Part shown: in pieces, positions 42,247 through 51,435 of the stretch
How positions within the stretch are numbered: the first letter of the stretch is position 1
How the letters are laid out: every line of letters begins with the position of its first letter
DNA from: Scatosoma sp045644545
GTDB taxonomy: Bacteria; Bacillota; Clostridia; Christensenellales; Borkfalkiaceae
NCBI GenBank assembly: GCA_045644545.1
Contig: JAZRHC010000029.1
Location: 85,135-149,134, forward strand
Reading direction: 5' to 3'
Length of the DNA: 64,000 nt
The notes under the pieces: generated by a model
Seen by the model: the letters and a program-made list of their open reading frames with translations, nothing else
What the model was told of the DNA's origin: nothing
The model's database searches: none
Translations under genes and position numbers: made by a program

Positions 42247-43053
42247 TCATTTGTTTAATTTCTTCTGAATCTTGCGGAAAAAATCCGTTTCTTTTCGAAT
42301 AGGAAATTCCGCCGCAAAAGGCGCTTTTCTCGCAAGCAACTCCTCTCCTTCCGATAAATATCCAACCACTCTTCCGTCCACTAAAACGAGGGTTTTTCCG
42401 TGCGTTACGGAAATTTTAAACTCTTCCGAATCGGGAAATACGATCGGGCGCTTGCTCATTGAAAACGCGCAGATCGGCGTCAATAAAAAGGCGGGAACTT
42501 CGGGGGTTAAAATCGCGCCGCCCGCCGAAAGGGAATACGCCGTCGAGCCCGTAGGCGTAGAAATCAGCACGCCGTCGCCCGCGATATCGTCGCTCCCGTC
42601 GCCGACGGTGATATGAAGCTTTAAAATCTGCGTTTCGTAAGGATTCTTTTCGTCGAAATAGCGTTGAAGGGCGACTTCGTTCAACGCGTAATGCGTTTCC
42701 CCTCTCAATTGAAGCTCTAATAAGCTACGCTTTAAAATTCGGCAATCTCCCGCTTCCACCTTTTTTAAAAATTCACAAATCTCAAATTCCTCGGGCTTCT
42801 CGTATTCGGCGAGAAAACCCAGATTTCCATAATTTATCCCGATCATTTTAATGCGTTTTTGCGCCGCGATGGTAGCGGCGTGCAAAATAGCCCCGTCGCC
42901 GCCAAGCACGATCAGGATATCCACGCCGTCAATTTCCCGATTCGTCGAAAAAATAACCGTTTCGTAGCCCCGTTTTTCCAAAAACGCTACGAATCGTTGC
43001 AATATTTCCCGATTTTCTTTTCTCGTCGAATTCCCGACTACCCCGATTTTCAT
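42247..43053 (-). CDS. nadK: NAD kinase
   Basis: A 268-residue enzyme that phosphorylates NAD to NADP. The signatures are VLGGDGAIL (GGDG motif, near 50), GINYGNLGFLAEY, NEVALQR and the glycine-rich TPTGSTAYSLSAGG. It is 17 bp after tlyA and 25 bp before argR in a continuous operon. Confidence 0.95.
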   Translation of the reverse strand: MKIGVVGNSTRKENREILQRFVAFLEKRGYETVIFSTNREIDGVDILIVLGGDGAILHAATIAAQKRIKMIGINYGNLGFLAEYEKPEEFEICEFLKKVEAGDCRILKRSLLELQLRGETHYALNEVALQRYFDEKNPYETQILKLHITVGDGSDDIAGDGVLISTPTGSTAYSLSAGGAILTPEVPAFLLTPICAFSMSKRPIVFPDSEEFKISVTHGKTLVLVDGRVVGYLSEGEELLARKAPFAAEFPIRKETDFFRKIQKKLNK

Positions 43054-43070
43054 TAAAAACCTCTTTGGTG

Positions 43071-43862
43071 TTATTTTAATTCTCCCGAAGAATTACGCCT
43101 GACAAAGCTCTTGACTTCTTCAAGGATATTTTCAAGCGTTTTTGCTCCCTCGTTTGATTTTTTAAGATATACTACGTATTCGATATTTTTCCCCTTTCTG
43201 ATCGGTGCGTTGACGATTCCAAAAGGAAACAGCCCCGAAGAAAGGCAATACCCATACACTTTTTTCACGATATCCGCGTGCGCGGAAGGATGGACGATCC
43301 CGCTTTTGCCGATATGCTTCTTTTCACATTCGAATTGCGGCTTTAAAAGCACGAAAGCCACGCCGTTTTCCTTCACAGTTTCAGCGATCGTCGGCAAGAT
43401 CAGGCGCAAGGAAATAAAGCTTACGTCCGCCGTTACTCCGTCAAGTTCTTCTTCAAAATCCGATTTTGAAAGATATCGAGCGTTGGTATTTTCCATTAAA
43501 ACGACCCGATTATCTTTTTTAATGCAATCGTGAAGCAACGATTCGCCCACGTCCACGGCGTACACTTTTTTTGCTCCGTTTTGAAGCAAACAATCGGTAA
43601 AACCGCCCGTACTCGCGCCGATATCCGCAAAAATCAGTCCGTTACAGTTAAAATCAAAGGCTTTTAACGCCCGCGCAAGTTTATAACCGCCGTTGGAAAC
43701 GAAATATTCTTCCGCTTTTAAAAAGGCGATATCGTCCGTTTCTTTCACTTCGTCCTTTGCCCGCGCCTTCTTTCCGTTGACGAGCACTAAGCCTTTTTCA
43801 AGGGCTTCCGCCGCTTTCGTGCGCGAACCGAACTTTTCGGCAAAATATTTATCCGCCCTCAT
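43071..43862 (-). CDS. tlyA: TlyA family rRNA 2'-O-methyltransferase
   Basis: A 263-residue protein with an N-terminal S4 RNA-binding domain (RADKYFAEKFGSRTKAAEAL) and a FtsJ-like methyltransferase domain with SAM loop DIGASTGGFTDCLL. TlyA-type enzymes methylate ribosomal RNA cytidines. The ATG at 43862 overlaps the dxs stop as ATGA, which fixes the start and indicates coupling. Confidence 0.94.
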   Translation of the reverse strand: MRADKYFAEKFGSRTKAAEALEKGLVLVNGKKARAKDEVKETDDIAFLKAEEYFVSNGGYKLARALKAFDFNCNGLIFADIGASTGGFTDCLLQNGAKKVYAVDVGESLLHDCIKKDNRVVLMENTNARYLSKSDFEEELDGVTADVSFISLRLILPTIAETVKENGVAFVLLKPQFECEKKHIGKSGIVHPSAHADIVKKVYGYCLSSGLFPFGIVNAPIRKGKNIEYVVYLKKSNEGAKTLENILEEVKSFVRRNSSGELK

Positions 43863-45583
43863 AAAAGCCCCGCGATATACTCTTCGATTTCCGCGCAATT
43901 CACGCCGTATTGACGCTGTAATTCGCCAACGCTGCCCTGCACGATAAATTCGTCTTTATAAGCAAAATTTCGCACGGTTTGCCCCTTTCCCAAGCGCAGA
44001 ACAGCCGTATTCACCATCGAACCGAAGCCGCCGAGCAAAACGTTATCCTCGATCGTTACGATATATTTGCTATCAACGCCTTCCAACAACTGCATATCCA
44101 AAGGCTTGACGAAGCGCGCGTTCACGACGTTGAAGTCCTTCCCCTTCGCCTGCAAGTTTTTAAGAACTTTCATCGCAACGACGAGGTTTCTTTCCCCCGT
44201 AGCCAAAACGGTGACGGGCGTATCGCCTACCGCTTTATGAAGATATTCCCATTTGCCGAGCTTTAATTCCGCGCCGTCGTCGGGAAATACGATCTTTCCC
44301 GCGCGGGGATAGCGAATGGCAAGCGGGTGGGCGTAAGTCGCGCTGAAACGAAGCGCTTTTTTGAATTCCTCCGTATCCTTCGGCGCTATAATCGTCAGAT
44401 TCGGCACCATCGACAAATACGACAAATCGAAAACGCCTTGATGCGTTTCGCCGTCCGCGCCCGAAATTCCCGCTCTGTCGATACAGAAAGTAACGGGCAA
44501 ATCCATTGAGCCTACGTCGTGAATGATCTCGTCGAACGCTCGCTGTAAAAAAGTCGAATAGATCGCGTAATAAGGCTTTAAGCCCTGCGTTGCCATCGCC
44601 GCGCAAAGCACGCAAGCGTTCTCTTCACAGATCCCCACGTCGAACGCCCGTTCGGGATAAAGAGAAAAGAATTTTTCAAGCCCAAGGCTTTCTTTCATCG
44701 CCGCGGAAACAACGGCGATTTTCGGATCGTCCTTGGCAAGCTCGCAAAGCGTTTCGCCAAAAACCTCCGAGTATTCCCTTTCCTTGATCGCGCCCACGGG
44801 CGGTACGCCGTGCGTATTCGTCGGATGCTCTTCGCTGAATTCGTAGCCCTTTCCTTTTTTCGTGACGATATGCAATAAAACGGAACTCGTTTTCAGCTTA
44901 GTTTTCGCTTCTTCCATCGCGTCCAGCATTTCTTCAAGGTCGTTACCGTTTTTCACGCCCATATAAGTAAATCCGAACTGCTCCAAAAGCTTGACGTTTT
45001 CCGCTTTTTCCTTATCCATTTTCGAAAGGATCTCGTGCATCCCTCCCACCGTCGGAGAAATGGACATTCCGTTATCGTTCAAAACGATTAGTACGCGCGT
45101 ATTTAAAATTTTCAAGCTGTTGAGCGCCTCGTAAACGAGCCCGTTATTAAACGAGCCGTCGCCGATATACGCAATCACTTCAAAGTCTTCCTTTTTTAAA
45201 TCCCGCGCCTTTGCGATTCCTATCGCGGCGGAAACGGAAGTCCCCGCGTGGCCCGTATCGTAGCAATCGTATTCGCTTTCCTTGCGCTTTGGAAAGCCCG
45301 AAAGCCCGCCCGCTTGCCGAAGAGCGGAAAATTGCGCCCCTCGCCCGCTTAAAATTTTATACGCGTAGCATTGATGCCCTACGTCGAACACGATTTTATC
45401 CTTCGGAAAATCAAACGTATAAAAGAGCGCAACGGTCGATTCCACCGCGCCAAGGTTGGAAGCAAGGTGTCCGCCGCGCTTAAACACCGTATCGCAAATC
45501 GTCGTGCGAAGCTCGTCGCACAAAACGTTCAATTGATTTTTCGAAAGCGTTTTCACCGTTTCCGGCGTTAAGCATTTGAGCAT
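43859..45583 (-). CDS. dxs: 1-deoxy-D-xylulose-5-phosphate synthase
   Basis: A 574-residue thiamine-diphosphate enzyme, first step of the MEP isoprenoid pathway. The TPP motif is GDGSFNNGLVYEALN with ND about 26 residues on; the transketolase pyrimidine domain has HDVGSMDLPVTFCIDRAGISG. It is about 45 residues shorter than typical Dxs, mostly in the N-terminal region. It is followed by tlyA and preceded by ispA; ispH is 10 kb away at 54841. Confidence 0.96.
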   Translation of the reverse strand: MLKCLTPETVKTLSKNQLNVLCDELRTTICDTVFKRGGHLASNLGAVESTVALFYTFDFPKDKIVFDVGHQCYAYKILSGRGAQFSALRQAGGLSGFPKRKESEYDCYDTGHAGTSVSAAIGIAKARDLKKEDFEVIAYIGDGSFNNGLVYEALNSLKILNTRVLIVLNDNGMSISPTVGGMHEILSKMDKEKAENVKLLEQFGFTYMGVKNGNDLEEMLDAMEEAKTKLKTSSVLLHIVTKKGKGYEFSEEHPTNTHGVPPVGAIKEREYSEVFGETLCELAKDDPKIAVVSAAMKESLGLEKFFSLYPERAFDVGICEENACVLCAAMATQGLKPYYAIYSTFLQRAFDEIIHDVGSMDLPVTFCIDRAGISGADGETHQGVFDLSYLSMVPNLTIIAPKDTEEFKKALRFSATYAHPLAIRYPRAGKIVFPDDGAELKLGKWEYLHKAVGDTPVTVLATGERNLVVAMKVLKNLQAKGKDFNVVNARFVKPLDMQLLEGVDSKYIVTIEDNVLLGGFGSMVNTAVLRLGKGQTVRNFAYKDEFIVQGSVGELQRQYGVNCAEIEEYIAGLL

Positions 45584-45604
45584 TTTTTCTCCTTCGTTCC
45601 CTCG

Positions 45605-46486
45605 TCAATGCGCGCGATTGCGCACGAAATCCACCAAATCGTGTAAAAAAGCCGTATCGCCGTCTACGCCTTCCAACACGGCGTGACAGTCTGCCGCGCA
45701 CAGGTCGGCGTTCACGCGGGCGGTTTCCAGCCCGAACACTCGAACGGCGGTGAGTTTATTTTCCTCTTTATCCTTGCCTATCGATTTGCCAAGCTTATCA
45801 AATTCTCCGATCTCGTCTAAAATATCGTCGGTGATTTGGAAAAGATCGCCAAGCAACTTTCCGAACGTTTCCAACGCGGAAAAACATTTATACTCCGCTA
45901 AAATGCTTGCAATCGCCACGGGCGCAAGCAATAATTTACCCGTCTTATGCGCATAGATATAGGATAGATCCTCTTCGGTAAACGCGCGGTTTTCTGCCGA
46001 AAAATACATATCCGCCGACTGCCCCGCGATCATACCGTTCACGCCAGCGCAGTCGCTCAAAAATTTAGAGGCGTAAACGAATTTTTCACCTTTTAAGCAT
46101 TGTTCAAAGCATACGGCGTACGCGGTGTTGAGAAGTCCGTCGCCCGCGAGGATCGCGTTGGCTTCCCCATAAACCATGTGATTAGAGGGCTTTCCGCGCC
46201 GAAAATCGTCGTTGTCCATCGCCGGCAAGTCGTCGTGTATCAACGAATAGGTATGAATCATTTCGATTGCCAACGCAAAGGGCAAAATTTCTTCTTTTGC
46301 TACGCCTAATATATCCGCCGCCGCCAAAGCCAGAACGGGGCGAACCCGTTTCCCGCCAAGCAACAGGCTGTAAACCATACTTTCACCCAAAATTTCGGGC
46401 TTCGTTTTCAAATTCTGCGCGTATTCTTTTGCGTAGTCCTCAAAAACAGCTTGATATTTTTCGTATTGAGAATCAAAGGTATACAC
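45605..46486 (-). CDS. ispA: Polyprenyl synthetase (farnesyl diphosphate synthase)
   Basis: A 293-residue prenyltransferase making geranyl/farnesyl diphosphate. The first Asp-rich motif is HDDLPAMDNDDFRRGKP and the second ITDDILDEIG. It lies 8 bp after folD and 21 bp before dxs. In many Firmicutes xseA and xseB sit between folD and ispA; there is no room for them here. Confidence 0.95.
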   Translation of the reverse strand: MYTFDSQYEKYQAVFEDYAKEYAQNLKTKPEILGESMVYSLLLGGKRVRPVLALAAADILGVAKEEILPFALAIEMIHTYSLIHDDLPAMDNDDFRRGKPSNHMVYGEANAILAGDGLLNTAYAVCFEQCLKGEKFVYASKFLSDCAGVNGMIAGQSADMYFSAENRAFTEEDLSYIYAHKTGKLLLAPVAIASILAEYKCFSALETFGKLLGDLFQITDDILDEIGEFDKLGKSIGKDKEENKLTAVRVFGLETARVNADLCAADCHAVLEGVDGDTAFLHDLVDFVRNRAH

Positions 46487-46494
46487 GAACTTTT

Positions 46495-47325
46495 TTACTC
46501 CTTTAATGCCGCCACGTAAGTATTATATATAAGCATCGCGATCGTCATCGGACCGACGCCGCCCGGAACGGGCGTAATATACGAAGCTTTTTCTTTTACT
46601 TTTTCAAAATCCACGTCGCCACAGAGCTTGCCGTTTTCGTCGCGGTTGATGCCCACGTCTATGACTACCGCCCCGACTTTGACCATATCCTCGGTGACGA
46701 ATTTTGCGCGCCCTATCGCCGAAACGATAATATCCGCGTTTTTACAAATTTCCTTGATATTTTTCGTTTTGCTGTGGCAAACGGTTACCGTCGCGTTCGC
46801 GTTTAAAAGCAGTAACGCCATCGGTTTTCCAACCGTATCGCTACGCCCCAACACCACCGCGTTTTTGCCTTCGAGCTCAATTCCCTCGCGCTTGAATATT
46901 TGCATAACGCCGAGCGGCGTACACGCGACCGTCCTTTCCTCGTGCAATACGAGTTTTCCAAGGTTTTCCGCCGAGAATCCGTCAACGTCTTTTTCGCGGG
47001 GAATTTTCGCCATAGCAGACTCTGCGTCGAAGCCTTTGGGAAGGGGCAACTGCAATAAGATCCCGTGCACGTTTTCCGCCTTTGCAAGCTCGTCCAACAC
47101 GTCTTCGAGCTGTTTTTGCGAGCAATCCGCGGGCAACTCGTAGGAATACGAACAAATCCCTATCTCTTGGCAAGCTTTGATCTTATTGCGAACGTAGATC
47201 TGCGAAGCGGGATCGCTTCCCACGATCACCACCGCAAGAGCGGGCTTTACCGTAAGTTTTTCGATTTTTTCTTTCAGCTCCGCGCGAATACTCGCCGCGA
47301 TCGCCTTTCCGTCTATAATCTTCAT
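46495..47325 (-). CDS. folD: Methylenetetrahydrofolate dehydrogenase/cyclohydrolase
   Basis: A 276-residue bifunctional enzyme of one-carbon metabolism. Signatures are GILLQLPLPKGFD, the NADP-binding VLGRSDTVGKPMALLL and ITPVPGGVGPMTIAML. Start 47325 (MKIIDGKAIA) begins 4 bp after the nusB stop; an in-frame upstream Met would lie inside nusB. Confidence 0.96.
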   Translation of the reverse strand: MKIIDGKAIAASIRAELKEKIEKLTVKPALAVVIVGSDPASQIYVRNKIKACQEIGICSYSYELPADCSQKQLEDVLDELAKAENVHGILLQLPLPKGFDAESAMAKIPREKDVDGFSAENLGKLVLHEERTVACTPLGVMQIFKREGIELEGKNAVVLGRSDTVGKPMALLLLNANATVTVCHSKTKNIKEICKNADIIVSAIGRAKFVTEDMVKVGAVVIDVGINRDENGKLCGDVDFEKVKEKASYITPVPGGVGPMTIAMLIYNTYVAALKE

Positions 47326-47329
47326 AAGC

Positions 47330-47725
47330 TTATTTATTGATAACGCCTGCAAGCACGCCGTTCACGAAATCCGCGCTCGTTTCCGTGGAATATTTGCGGG
47401 CAAGCCCCGCCGCCTCCGAAACGGAAACTACGGGCGGGATATCGTCGAAGTATTTTATTTCCGCCATCGCGATCAGCAAAATACTTTTGTCCGTAGGATT
47501 GATTCTGTTTTCTTTATAGTGATGGCAAGCCTCTTCAATGCCCGCGATCAATTCCGCCCGATTGGCTTCCACGCACGAAACGAGGGAATTCGCAAACTGA
47601 ATATCCTCTTCCCTTTCGAGCTCGAATTTCTTATAAATTTTTTTCTTAAAGGCTTCGCCGTTATCTTCGTTGAAATGTTGCGCGAAAATAATGTTCAGCG
47701 CCGCTTCTCTTGCCGCGTTTCTCAT
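47330..47725 (-). CDS. nusB: Transcription antitermination factor NusB
   Basis: A 131-residue all-helical protein that acts with NusE in rRNA antitermination. It opens RNAAREAALNIIFAQHF and ends with the usual SVSEAAGLARKYSTETSADFVNGVLAGV. The asp23 gene is 79 bp upstream and folD follows at once. Confidence 0.95.
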   Translation of the reverse strand: MRNAAREAALNIIFAQHFNEDNGEAFKKKIYKKFELEREEDIQFANSLVSCVEANRAELIAGIEEACHHYKENRINPTDKSILLIAMAEIKYFDDIPPVVSVSEAAGLARKYSTETSADFVNGVLAGVINK

Positions 47726-47804
47726 AGTCGTTCTCCGTGTTAATTGCTTGCAAGACGAACTCCCTTCACGCTATCTTGCGCGAAGGGAATCCTCTTGATT
47801 ATAA

Positions 47805-48179
47805 TCAGTTTTCAGCAACCTCTTCCTCTTCTTCCTTTTCAGGTTCAAGGGGCTGCGGAGGGCAAAACTTAACGTCTACCACGTGTACGTCCACCTTCGC
47901 CACCTTATACGAGGTCATATTTTCCACGTTGTGGATAACCGATTGCTGAATACGGTAGGCAAGTTCGGGGATATCGTAGCCGTATCTTGCAACAACGGAA
48001 ACGTCGGCGTAAACCGCGTCTTTATCGAAACGGATACTGATACCGCTCGTTTTCGTGTCGAGAGGCAACGCTCCCTCCACTTCCATTACGGCGATCGCGA
48101 TAATTTCTTGCACGATATCCGCTTTGTAGACGATTTTGCCACTTTGTACGTTCAATGAACCGAGTTTAATATTAGACAT
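47805..48179 (-). CDS. Asp23/Gls24 family protein (YqhY-like)
   Basis: A 124-residue protein of the alkaline-shock/Asp23 family, with VQEIIAIAVMEVEGALPLD and a C-terminal beta region followed by an acidic tail. YqhY in Bacillus occupies the same place upstream of nusB and is linked to control of acetyl-CoA carboxylase there; no accBC genes are adjacent here. RBS AAGGAGA is upstream, with an extended -10 promoter TGCTATAAT at 48212-48220. Confidence 0.9.
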   Translation of the reverse strand: MSNIKLGSLNVQSGKIVYKADIVQEIIAIAVMEVEGALPLDTKTSGISIRFDKDAVYADVSVVARYGYDIPELAYRIQQSVIHNVENMTSYKVAKVDVHVVDVKFCPPQPLEPEKEEEEEVAEN

Positions 48180-48211
48180 TCAAAAAGGTCTCCTTAATAA
48201 CTTTCCATCTT

Positions 48212-48220
48212 ATTATAGCA
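48212..48220 (-). promoter_or_regulatory. Extended -10 promoter of asp23-nusB operon
   Basis: Minus strand TGCTATAAT with no good -35 box, 32 bp before the start codon. It would drive asp23, nusB and perhaps the genes down to spoIVB. Confidence 0.6.
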
Positions 48221-48275
48221 CATCTTTTTGAATAATTCTACTATTTTAACGCATTTTCTTACATTTTTTCTCTAA

Positions 48276-48764
48276 TTAGCTTTCCGAATATACCGGCATA
48301 ATGATCACGTTCCCCGAAGCTACGCCCGCTTCGTCTTTCATCATATTGTAGATGGAAAGCGCCGTGTCGAAATTAAGCTCCGCGGAATTGATAAATACGT
48401 TCACGTTATCCGAGGAAGTAGACACGGAAACCACCGCGTCGGAAAAGCCGAGCGACTTGACCATATTCTCCAAAACGAGCTCCTTTTCCATCGCTTCGAC
48501 GATATCCATTTTCATTTCCGTCGCTTCTTCGTATTTATCGTCGCCCGCTTCGTAGAGCGCGATCACGCTGTCGAGCTGTATAAGCTCCTCGTTGCGCGTA
48601 CTCGTTCTTTCCGCGCGGTAGGTCGAGAAATAATTCGCAGGCGTAACGCCGCTCGCGTCGCTTTCCACCGTTTGGGTGCTTGAAAGCACGAAATTAAACA
48701 CCGCCGTTGCCCCGAGCAACACCACCAAAGAACTCATAGCAATAATTTTCTTCTTGTTTGACAT
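48276..48764 (-). CDS. spoIIIAH: Stage III sporulation protein AH
   Basis: A 162-residue protein with one N-terminal membrane segment (IIAMSSLVVLLGATAVFNFVL) and a YscJ/FliF-like ring-building domain at the C-terminus. In Bacillus, SpoIIIAH in the mother cell binds SpoIIQ to form a channel to the forespore. It ends the spoIIIAA-AH operon. SpoIIQ is not in the window. Confidence 0.93.
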   Translation of the reverse strand: MSNKKKIIAMSSLVVLLGATAVFNFVLSSTQTVESDASGVTPANYFSTYRAERTSTRNEELIQLDSVIALYEAGDDKYEEATEMKMDIVEAMEKELVLENMVKSLGFSDAVVSVSTSSDNVNVFINSAELNFDTALSIYNMMKDEAGVASGNVIIMPVYSES

Positions 48765-48777
48765 AATTTTTCTCCTT

Positions 48778-49161
48778 TTATTCTTTTTTTAAATAAATTT
48801 TAACAGATTTTTCGTCCGTGCCGAGCGCGGCGGAAACCGCCTCGCGGATATCCATCACGACCCCCAGATCGTTCGCGCCGCTACATACGACGACTACGCT
48901 TTGCACCCCTTCCTCCGTTTCGCAGATCATCACTTCCGCCTCGCCTACGCCGTCGATTTGCTTTAAAATTGCGCTCAATTTCTTTTCCGACTCCGTTTGC
49001 GCCGTTATCGTCGTCGCGCTCGTTTTCGCTTTTTCTTCTCCAAAAAAGACCTTCCAAGAAGCGAACGCCAGCACGAGCGCAATTGCGAAGAGAATAAGAA
49101 TTTCTTTTTTCTTTCCTTTAAAAAATTCTTTTATGGAATTTCCTTTCGTCTGACTATACAA
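48778..49161 (-). CDS. spoIIIAG: Stage III sporulation protein AG
   Basis: A 127-residue protein with a membrane segment (ILILFAIALVLAFASWKVFF) and a ring-forming domain: LSAILKQIDGVGEAEVMICETEEG. It is shorter than Bacillus SpoIIIAG (about 229 residues). It overlaps spoIIIAF by 8 bp and precedes spoIIIAH. Confidence 0.9.
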   Translation of the reverse strand: MYSQTKGNSIKEFFKGKKKEILILFAIALVLAFASWKVFFGEEKAKTSATTITAQTESEKKLSAILKQIDGVGEAEVMICETEEGVQSVVVVCSGANDLGVVMDIREAVSAALGTDEKSVKIYLKKE

Positions 49162-49645
49162 TTTCCACCTCTTTAATTCCCGTTTCTTTAAGCAATCCGA
49201 TAATTTTTTCTTTCGTTTCCGCGTCGGCTTCGGTTTCCAAAAGCACGGTCGCTTTCAAGATCTCTATTTGATCGTTCTCGTAGCTTCCGATTAAGATTTC
49301 CGTCGATTCTTGCTTATATTGCCATTCCAAGCTAACTCGCGCACGCACGGAAAATTGTTTTTCTATTTCTACCTCTAATTCTTCCGCGGCGTTTTCTACG
49401 GATATTTTACTGCAATAATCTATGAAGCTTGCGTCCTCTTTTATAACCGATTCTCCAAAAATTCCTTCCGAAGTTAAATTTTTCGAGCCGCCGAGATATT
49501 CGATCACGGGAGATACGATCGTAAAAACGCAGACGACTTTCATTACGCTTTTAATCACGCCGTTCGTTTTTCCCTCGGGCAAGATCGCCGTTAAAATCGC
49601 CGCGATCAGCACCACGCCTATCACGCTTAAAATATACCCGCTCAA
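49154..49645 (-). CDS. spoIIIAF: Stage III sporulation protein AF
   Basis: A 163-residue protein with two N-terminal membrane segments (LSVIGVVLIAAILTAIL and VMKVVCVFTIVSPVIEYL) and a soluble C-terminal domain. A TTG at 49645 is the probable start: GGAGG is 8 bp upstream and TTG overlaps the spoIIIAE stop as TTGA. An earlier in-frame start at 49684 lies deep in spoIIIAE and has no such site. Confidence 0.87.
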   Translation of the reverse strand: MSGYILSVIGVVLIAAILTAILPEGKTNGVIKSVMKVVCVFTIVSPVIEYLGGSKNLTSEGIFGESVIKEDASFIDYCSKISVENAAEELEVEIEKQFSVRARVSLEWQYKQESTEILIGSYENDQIEILKATVLLETEADAETKEKIIGLLKETGIKEVEIV

Positions 49646-50826
49646 AAGAACGCCTCCGAAGTGCCGACGATCAGCACGATACACAAAAAATATAAAAACG
49701 CGCTGAACAGTACGCCCGCCGTGCAGTAATTGAGATTACTCGCCGTTTCCCCTAAAAAATCGGAGATCCTCTCGTCGCCGAACGGTTGGGTGATCGCCGC
49801 CGTCAATTTTAATAAAAGATTGACGGATACGAGCAAAACGATCGGCTCGAACAGCACGGAAACCATCATAAAAATACTCATACTTCCCAAAGAATTTTTA
49901 ATCAGCGCGCTTCCCGCCACGGCAAGATCGAACCCGCCCGATAAAAATCCCCCCACGATCGGAACGCCCGTGCCGATCGCGTATTTTGCCGCTCGACGGG
50001 TGATTCCGTCGTACGTCGCCGCCGTTAGCCCCTGCAAGGTGAAAAACAGCCCGAAAACGGATACGCTTACGCCTATGATCCATTTATTGACGCTCTTGAA
50101 AAACGCGGCGAATTTGCCGAATTTAAGCTCCTTGGAAAGATGCCCCGCTACCGAGAACGCAATGATTACGAGAGTCAACGGAAACACGACCGACGAGATC
50201 AAAGTTACGATATTCGTGCTGAAAAACGCCACCGCAGGACGACAAATCGCCGCTGAAACCGTACCGCCACTCGCCGCCATTAACGTCAATAAGATAGGAA
50301 ATACGAGCTGCATTTGCGTTTGCATTGCCGAAACGCTCTCCTTTGCCGCTGTGAAACACTCGGTTACGACCGCAAGCACTGGGATAAGAGAAGAAGCGTA
50401 CGCAATCAAAAAGATCATAGATTCCGAAGACTGCGCCGTTTTGCCGACCTTTAAAGTGGTCACGATCCCGCATAACAGCGTTACCGCGGCGATACACAAA
50501 AAAGAAGGTAACAGCGTTTTCACGTTTTCAAACAGAACGTCGGCTATTCCCGAAAAAAAGCTCGAATAATCGATAGAATCCCCTTTGATATATTCAAAAA
50601 GCCGTTCGGAAACGCTTTTATTAGAAAAAGAATCCAAAGTATCGAGGTATTCTTCCAGCGCTTGAAGGTCTAATTCGTCAAGCAGCTCTATAATGCTTTC
50701 GTTTAAGCCGTTTTTCCCTTCTTTCGTTTCCGCATTCGCCTTTATAATCGATATCCCCGAAAAGAAAAAGGAAAAGTATATCAGACATAGCACTACGATA
50801 ACGAACGTTATTCTTTTGCTTTTCAT
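49642..50826 (-). CDS. spoIIIAE: Stage III sporulation protein AE
   Basis: A 394-residue polytopic membrane protein with an N-terminal signal-like segment and about seven further hydrophobic segments; conserved stretches include GTGVPIVGGFLSGGFDLAVAG split across the middle and AAITQPFGDERISDFL. It is part of the mother-cell secretion-like complex that supports the forespore. It overlaps both neighbours by a few bases. Confidence 0.94.
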   Translation of the reverse strand: MKSKRITFVIVVLCLIYFSFFFSGISIIKANAETKEGKNGLNESIIELLDELDLQALEEYLDTLDSFSNKSVSERLFEYIKGDSIDYSSFFSGIADVLFENVKTLLPSFLCIAAVTLLCGIVTTLKVGKTAQSSESMIFLIAYASSLIPVLAVVTECFTAAKESVSAMQTQMQLVFPILLTLMAASGGTVSAAICRPAVAFFSTNIVTLISSVVFPLTLVIIAFSVAGHLSKELKFGKFAAFFKSVNKWIIGVSVSVFGLFFTLQGLTAATYDGITRRAAKYAIGTGVPIVGGFLSGGFDLAVAGSALIKNSLGSMSIFMMVSVLFEPIVLLVSVNLLLKLTAAITQPFGDERISDFLGETASNLNYCTAGVLFSAFLYFLCIVLIVGTSEAFF

Positions 50827-51215
50827 ACGAGTCCTAAAAAGTTCCCCACGAGGGAGAGCATACTTTCCAAAATAGGAAGCGAAAGCACGAGAATGGTAAG
50901 CTTACCGCCGAGCACGACTTTATCTGCCAAAGAATTGTTTCCGAAATCGCTTAAAACTCCTGCGCCGAACTCCGTCAGATACCCTACGCCGACGATTTTT
51001 AATAAAATTTTCATCAATCCGTTGCTCATTCCCGAAGCGTTGGCGATTGCGGCGAGGATATTTATGCTGCTTTGCAGAAGATCCATTATAAAAATCAAAA
51101 TAACGATCACGCCCGTTACGCCGACGGCAAAGGATAATTCCGGCTTGGTGCTTTTTAATAAGATAGAAGTGACGGCGGTGATAAACGCCACCCCGATAAT
51201 TTTAAACAGTTCCAT
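50823..51215 (-). CDS. spoIIIAD: Stage III sporulation protein AD
   Basis: A 130-residue hydrophobic protein with four membrane segments and conserved KPELSFAVGVTG, VGVGYLTEFGAGVLSDFGN and LSLPILESML. It overlaps spoIIIAE by 4 bp and follows spoIIIAC by 14 bp. Confidence 0.94.
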   Translation of the reverse strand: MELFKIIGVAFITAVTSILLKSTKPELSFAVGVTGVIVILIFIMDLLQSSINILAAIANASGMSNGLMKILLKIVGVGYLTEFGAGVLSDFGNNSLADKVVLGGKLTILVLSLPILESMLSLVGNFLGLV

Positions 51216-51229
51216 AGTTCGCCGCCTTG

Positions 51230-51427
51230 CTAAGTAAGATTAAAAATACGCTGAATTTCCGAGAACAGATCCCCGACCATTCCGACGACGACCGTTAAAA
51301 CGATAATCAGCCCGACGATACTCACAAGGGTGGCTATATCGTCGCGGTCGGATTTTTTAAGGACCTGACAGATCACGGTGATAATAATCCCCACCGCAGC
51401 TATTTTAAACAAAATCGAAATATCCAT
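51230..51427 (-). CDS. spoIIIAC: Stage III sporulation protein AC
   Basis: A 65-residue membrane protein with two hydrophobic helices and the family segment CQVLKKSDRDDIATLVSIVG. It is the smallest subunit of the SpoIIIA complex. Its size and position between AB and AD are as expected. Confidence 0.93.
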   Translation of the reverse strand: MDISILFKIAAVGIIITVICQVLKKSDRDDIATLVSIVGLIIVLTVVVGMVGDLFSEIQRIFNLT

Positions 51428-51435
51428 AACGCCCT

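Noticed and set aside
49730..50569. Plus-strand frame of 279 residues opposite spoIIIAE
   Set aside because: Antisense to a conserved membrane protein gene; composition is that of a shadow frame and no start signal is present.
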